A DNA stretch of 9,358 bases from CAJQQY01 sp964352225 (lineage in GTDB: Bacteria > Bacteroidota > Bacteroidia > Chitinophagales > Saprospiraceae): NCBI GenBank assembly GCA_964352225.1, contig CAYGRM010000269.1, positions 1 to 9,358 on the forward strand, given 5' to 3'. A program made the translations under genes and the position numbers. Position 1 is the stretch's first letter. Each line of letters opens with the position of its first letter. Positions 7,050 to 9,358 of the stretch are shown in pieces. Below the pieces are notes generated by a model. It worked only from the letters and a program-made list of their open reading frames with translations, ran no database searches and was not told the origin of the DNA.

Positions 7050-8112
7050 AAAAATATGCTACCTACTTTTAATTTTTATTTTTTCCAATTGTAGTTTTTC
7101 TAAAAATACAAGTGGATTAAAATCAAATAAAAATCACCCTGTTTTTCGGGAGACAGATGATTTTGGTATTCGTGTAAAACCAATATTGAATCGAGAGTAT
7201 CTGATTTTTCTGAGTTGGTATATTTCAGTTTATGGGGAGAGTTATCCGGAAAGAGTAGTTAGTATTTTGCCAAAAGAATCAATCAATTCCAACTTTGGTT
7301 CAGGCATTGAAATTGAGGAAAGATTAAAAACTTCCACATCCATTCTCAAAAACTATATTCTCAATCCAAAATTTATTGACTATCCATTAATCGGACTTTC
7401 TCTTCCTCAAATTATGGAAATGCAACGTTGGATGAGTGATCGATACAATGAAAATGTTTTGATCGAAAAAGGATTTCTTAATTTTAATCCTAATCAAAAA
7501 GATGAAGATTGTTTTTCTATGGAAGCCTTTCTCGTAGATCAATACATGGGTGATGTTATAAAAACATTTTCAAATAGATCTTGGCAAAAAGAATATTTGC
7601 CAACCTTCCGACTTCCTTATCAAGAAGAGATAAATACCATTAAAAGTTATTCCCCTTTCGATACTCGACTCAAGAAATATCCTTTTGGGAGAAAAGATTT
7701 TTTAGCGAAATGGGACAAACAATTTATTGAAGTTTTACCAAAGGAAAACAAAATAATTTTAAAGACTCCTTTCAAGCCAATTGAAATAATTTGTAAAAAT
7801 GACTTCACCTTTAACGCTGAAACTAATACATTTACGGATGCAACTCTAAGTAATGAGAAAGTAAAATTCATCAATCCTAAATATTTAGACTTGGGAAATC
7901 CTGATGAATCAGCTGATAAATATGGAAATAAATATCCTTACCTCGAGAAGAATAGATTTGGGCAAATGGAATTTATAATTATAGGTATTGATGATAAAAA
8001 TCGACCAATCGTAGTTGATGCATTAAAACTCGAAAATAAAGATTTATTGGAGAATAAAATATTTAGAATCGCTTTTAATAAAACCTTAAAACCTCAGCAT
8101 GTACCTCAATAA
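7042..8112 (+). CDS. Lipoprotein with degenerate SUMF/GldK-like region
   Basis: This 356-residue protein starts with a short hydrophobic signal ending in FSNC (Cys17), so it is a probable lipoprotein. Parts of it resemble formylglycine-generating-enzyme-like (SUMF) proteins of Bacteroidota such as the gliding/T9SS proteins GldK and GldJ. NREYLIFLSWYISVYGESYPE (50-70) recalls the opening N-x-x-Y-R-x-F-x-x-W segment, NPKFIDYPLIGLSLPQ...MQRWMSDRYNE (108-137) recalls HPAYxDYPVVGVSxxQAxxYCxWRxxRxNE, and TFRLPYQEEI (188-197) recalls the YRLPTEAEWE block. The C-terminal core of real FGE proteins (GNVWEW, GGSW, and the active cysteines) is absent, so oxidase activity is unlikely. The assignment rests on motif resemblance only. 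Residues about 200-356 are not recognised; they contain YPFGRKDFLAKWDKQF and IIGIDDKNRPIVVDALKLEN. The ATG at 7042 overlaps the stop of the TonB_C gene, which points to one operon and a joint envelope role. Composition matches its neighbours. Confidence 0.65.
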   Translation: MARKICYLLLIFIFSNCSFSKNTSGLKSNKNHPVFRETDDFGIRVKPILNREYLIFLSWYISVYGESYPERVVSILPKESINSNFGSGIEIEERLKTSTSILKNYILNPKFIDYPLIGLSLPQIMEMQRWMSDRYNENVLIEKGFLNFNPNQKDEDCFSMEAFLVDQYMGDVIKTFSNRSWQKEYLPTFRLPYQEEINTIKSYSPFDTRLKKYPFGRKDFLAKWDKQFIEVLPKENKIILKTPFKPIEIICKNDFTFNAETNTFTDATLSNEKVKFINPKYLDLGNPDESADKYGNKYPYLEKNRFGQMEFIIIGIDDKNRPIVVDALKLENKDLLENKIFRIAFNKTLKPQHVPQ

Positions 8113-8127
8113 CATTACATTTACAAA
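8110..8127 (+). promoter_or_regulatory. Shared intergenic motif before the methyltransferase gene (copy 1)
   Basis: The sequence TAACATTACATTTACAA begins at the stop codon of the SUMF-like gene. It matches copy 2 (8959-8975) at all but one position. TACATTTA at 8116-8123 resembles a Bacteroidota -7 box (TAnnTTTG) with G replaced by A. No -33 TTG is seen at the expected spacing, so promoter function is only a possibility. Confidence 0.3.
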
Positions 8128-8136
8128 ACACAGAAA

Positions 8137-8961
8137 ATGTCGAACCAAGAAGAAAACGCCTACATTTTAGGAACCGACGAACAAGAGCTGTATCGCCTTG
8201 GATTGCAACATCAGGTTTGGGCTTCGGAAGCACAACGAGGGTGGGAATTAGCTCAATTTACCTCAGGTCAAACCATTCTTGATTTAGGTTGTGGCCCAGG
8301 TTTTTGCACGAAAGAATTAGCATTTATCACCGGCCTAAAAGGTAAAACCATCGGTATCGACAGATCAGAAAGTTATATCGAATATTTAAATAAAACTGCT
8401 CAATTACATCATTTGAATATCGAAGGAATCGTGGCGGATTTTAATGAGATGAAATTGAAAGACGAAAGTTTGGATGGAATGTATTGTCGTTGGGCCTTGG
8501 CTTGGTTGCCTAATCCAAAAGAGATTTTAGCCAAAGTTTTAAGAGCATTAAAACCTAGTGGGAAGATGGTCATTCACGAATATTATGATTGGTCTACTTT
8601 CCAAACTGAGCCAAACATTCCTGCTCTGACCAAAGCAATCAAAGCAACGCTAAAAAGCTTTAAAGATTCAGATAGTGAAATTAATATTGGTAGAGAGCTT
8701 CCAAGATTAGCTGATGAACTCGATATGACTGTTTTGAATATAAGGCCGATGACAAAATTAGTCACTCCAAAAGATGCAGCTTGGCATTGGCCAAAATCTT
8801 TTTTCCATAGTTATTTTCCAAGGTTAATCGAAGCAGGGTATCTGACTCAAAACGAAGTCTCAGAAGCTCTTACAGCAGTTGATATATGGGAAAACACCAA
8901 AGGAGCAACTATTTTTTGTCCGATGATGGTCGAAATTATTGCTAAGAAAAAAAGATCATAA
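8137..8961 (+). CDS. Class I SAM-dependent methyltransferase
   Basis: This is a 274-residue cytosolic methyltransferase with a Rossmann fold. SAM-binding motif I is TILDLGCGPG (46-55), the acidic residue after strand 2 is D75 in TIGIDRS, and VADFNEM (about 99-105) is the adenine-side acidic motif. SLDGMYCRWALAWLPNPKEIL followed by VLRALKPSGKMVIHEYYDW matches post-motif I to III of the Methyltransf_11/25 type. The C-terminal 100 residues (for example AAWHWPKSFFHSYFPRLIEAGYL) form a family-specific cap that would choose the substrate, which I cannot name. It looks closest to small-molecule or lipid/quinone-type methyltransferases, not to rRNA enzymes, but this is weak. It lies 24 nt after the SUMF-like lipoprotein gene and 34 nt before the next gene, on the same strand, so co-transcription is possible. 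The ATG at 8137 yields the usual N-terminal length with no signal peptide. Confidence 0.9.
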   Translation: MSNQEENAYILGTDEQELYRLGLQHQVWASEAQRGWELAQFTSGQTILDLGCGPGFCTKELAFITGLKGKTIGIDRSESYIEYLNKTAQLHHLNIEGIVADFNEMKLKDESLDGMYCRWALAWLPNPKEILAKVLRALKPSGKMVIHEYYDWSTFQTEPNIPALTKAIKATLKSFKDSDSEINIGRELPRLADELDMTVLNIRPMTKLVTPKDAAWHWPKSFFHSYFPRLIEAGYLTQNEVSEALTAVDIWENTKGATIFCPMMVEIIAKKKRS

Positions 8962-8975
8962 CACTACATTTACAA
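8959..8975 (+). promoter_or_regulatory. Shared intergenic motif before the membrane-protein gene (copy 2)
   Basis: The sequence TAACACTACATTTACAA starts at the methyltransferase stop codon. TACATTTA at 8965-8972 is a near match to TAnnTTTG, with a TTG at 8939-8941 about 23 nt upstream, which is at the loose end of the accepted spacing. It may be a weak promoter for the gene at 8996. Confidence 0.35.
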
Positions 8976-8995
8976 CTCTTCAAATTTTTTAAAAA

Positions 8996-9358
8996 ATGAA
9001 AACTATCCGAAACAATTGGAAAAATTATCTCTTTGAATTCCTATCCATTTTTATCGGAGTAAGCTTAGCTTTTGCGATGAGCAACTGGGGCGAAAATCGA
9101 AGGGATGCTATTGCTGAAACTAAAATCTTAACCGAAATAAAAAATGGTTTAAAACTAGACTTACAGGATGTCGAAGAAAATATTAAAGGTCATAAAAAGG
9201 GAATTGAGACTTGTAATTATTTCAGAAAACTAGTTAAAGGTCAAGAAGTCGTTACAGACTCTGCAGCTTTTCAATACTTTTATTTGCTTCGAGATTTTAT
9301 TTCTATCCAAAATAAATCAGGCTATGAATCTTTAAAATCAAGAGGATTAGGATTAATT
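8996..9358 (+). CDS. One-TM membrane protein, DUF6090-like (3' end outside the window)
   Basis: An open frame starts with ATG at 8996 and runs 121 codons to the right edge without a stop, so only the N-terminal part is seen. It begins MKTIRNNWKNYLFEFLSIFIGVSLAFAMSNWGENRRD: a short basic cytoplasmic head, a single hydrophobic helix at about 13-30, and then a polar, charged region (ETKILTEIKNGLKLDLQDVEENIKGHKKGIE) likely to be helical. This layout, with NW-x-E-x-R right after the helix, is like Bacteroidota proteins of the DUF6090 type, which usually start with a helix followed by LSINNWNE. Their function is unknown. The gene follows the methyltransferase by 34 nt in the same direction. A codon-level start further upstream is not needed, since the helix already begins near residue 13. 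Confidence 0.8.
   Translation, partial: MKTIRNNWKNYLFEFLSIFIGVSLAFAMSNWGENRRDAIAETKILTEIKNGLKLDLQDVEENIKGHKKGIETCNYFRKLVKGQEVVTDSAAFQYFYLLRDFISIQNKSGYESLKSRGLGLI

Noticed and set aside
7647..7874. Antisense frames inside plus-strand genes (also 5466-5651, 5990-6175 and 8583-8765)
   Set aside because: They lie wholly within well-supported or longer genes and show no protein features of their own.

Overview
The window looks like a chromosomal segment of a Bacteroidota bacterium. The DNA is AT-rich, one gene product ends in a type IX secretion (T9SS type A) sorting domain, short lipoproteins with Bacteroidota-style lipoboxes are present, Shine-Dalgarno sites are weak, and some intergenic stretches carry TAnnTTTG-like boxes. 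The genus cannot be fixed from this sequence; a marine Saprospiria- or Flavobacteriia-like lineage is a guess.

Layout. Positions 1-413 are mostly non-coding and end in a strong hairpin terminator. Three genes then lie on the minus strand: a secreted T9SS cargo protein (414-2252), a YciO-type YrdC-domain protein (2425-3036) and ATP-dependent PEP carboxykinase pckA (3328-4899). Terminator-like hairpins follow each of the first two on their 3' sides, and a third hairpin plus a 148-nt inverted-repeat element lies 3' of pckA. A 398-nt divergent spacer separates pckA from a plus-strand gene (5298-6410) for a stand-alone BioD-like/DRTGG protein that resembles the regulatory N-terminal half of large phosphotransacetylases. 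A second long inverted repeat (6425-6552) follows that gene.

From 6588 to the right edge there is a plus-strand cluster: a TonB C-terminal-domain lipoprotein gene interrupted by one in-frame TAG, a lipoprotein with a degenerate formylglycine-generating-enzyme/GldK-like (SUMF) region that overlaps it by 8 nt, a class I SAM-dependent methyltransferase, and the 5' part of a one-TM membrane protein that runs off the edge.

How they fit. pckA (oxaloacetate to PEP) and the Pta-N-like protein share a promoter region, which suggests but does not prove linked control of central carbon metabolism. The TonB_C and SUMF-like lipoproteins are coupled by overlap and probably belong together at the cell envelope. 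The most notable points are the single nonsense codon in an otherwise intact TonB_C frame, the two long palindromic elements placed directly after the stop codons of pckA and the Pta-N-like gene, and the diverged SUMF-like lipoprotein. I found no CRISPR array, tRNA, rRNA, transposase or phage gene, and no convincing new multi-gene defence or biosynthetic system.
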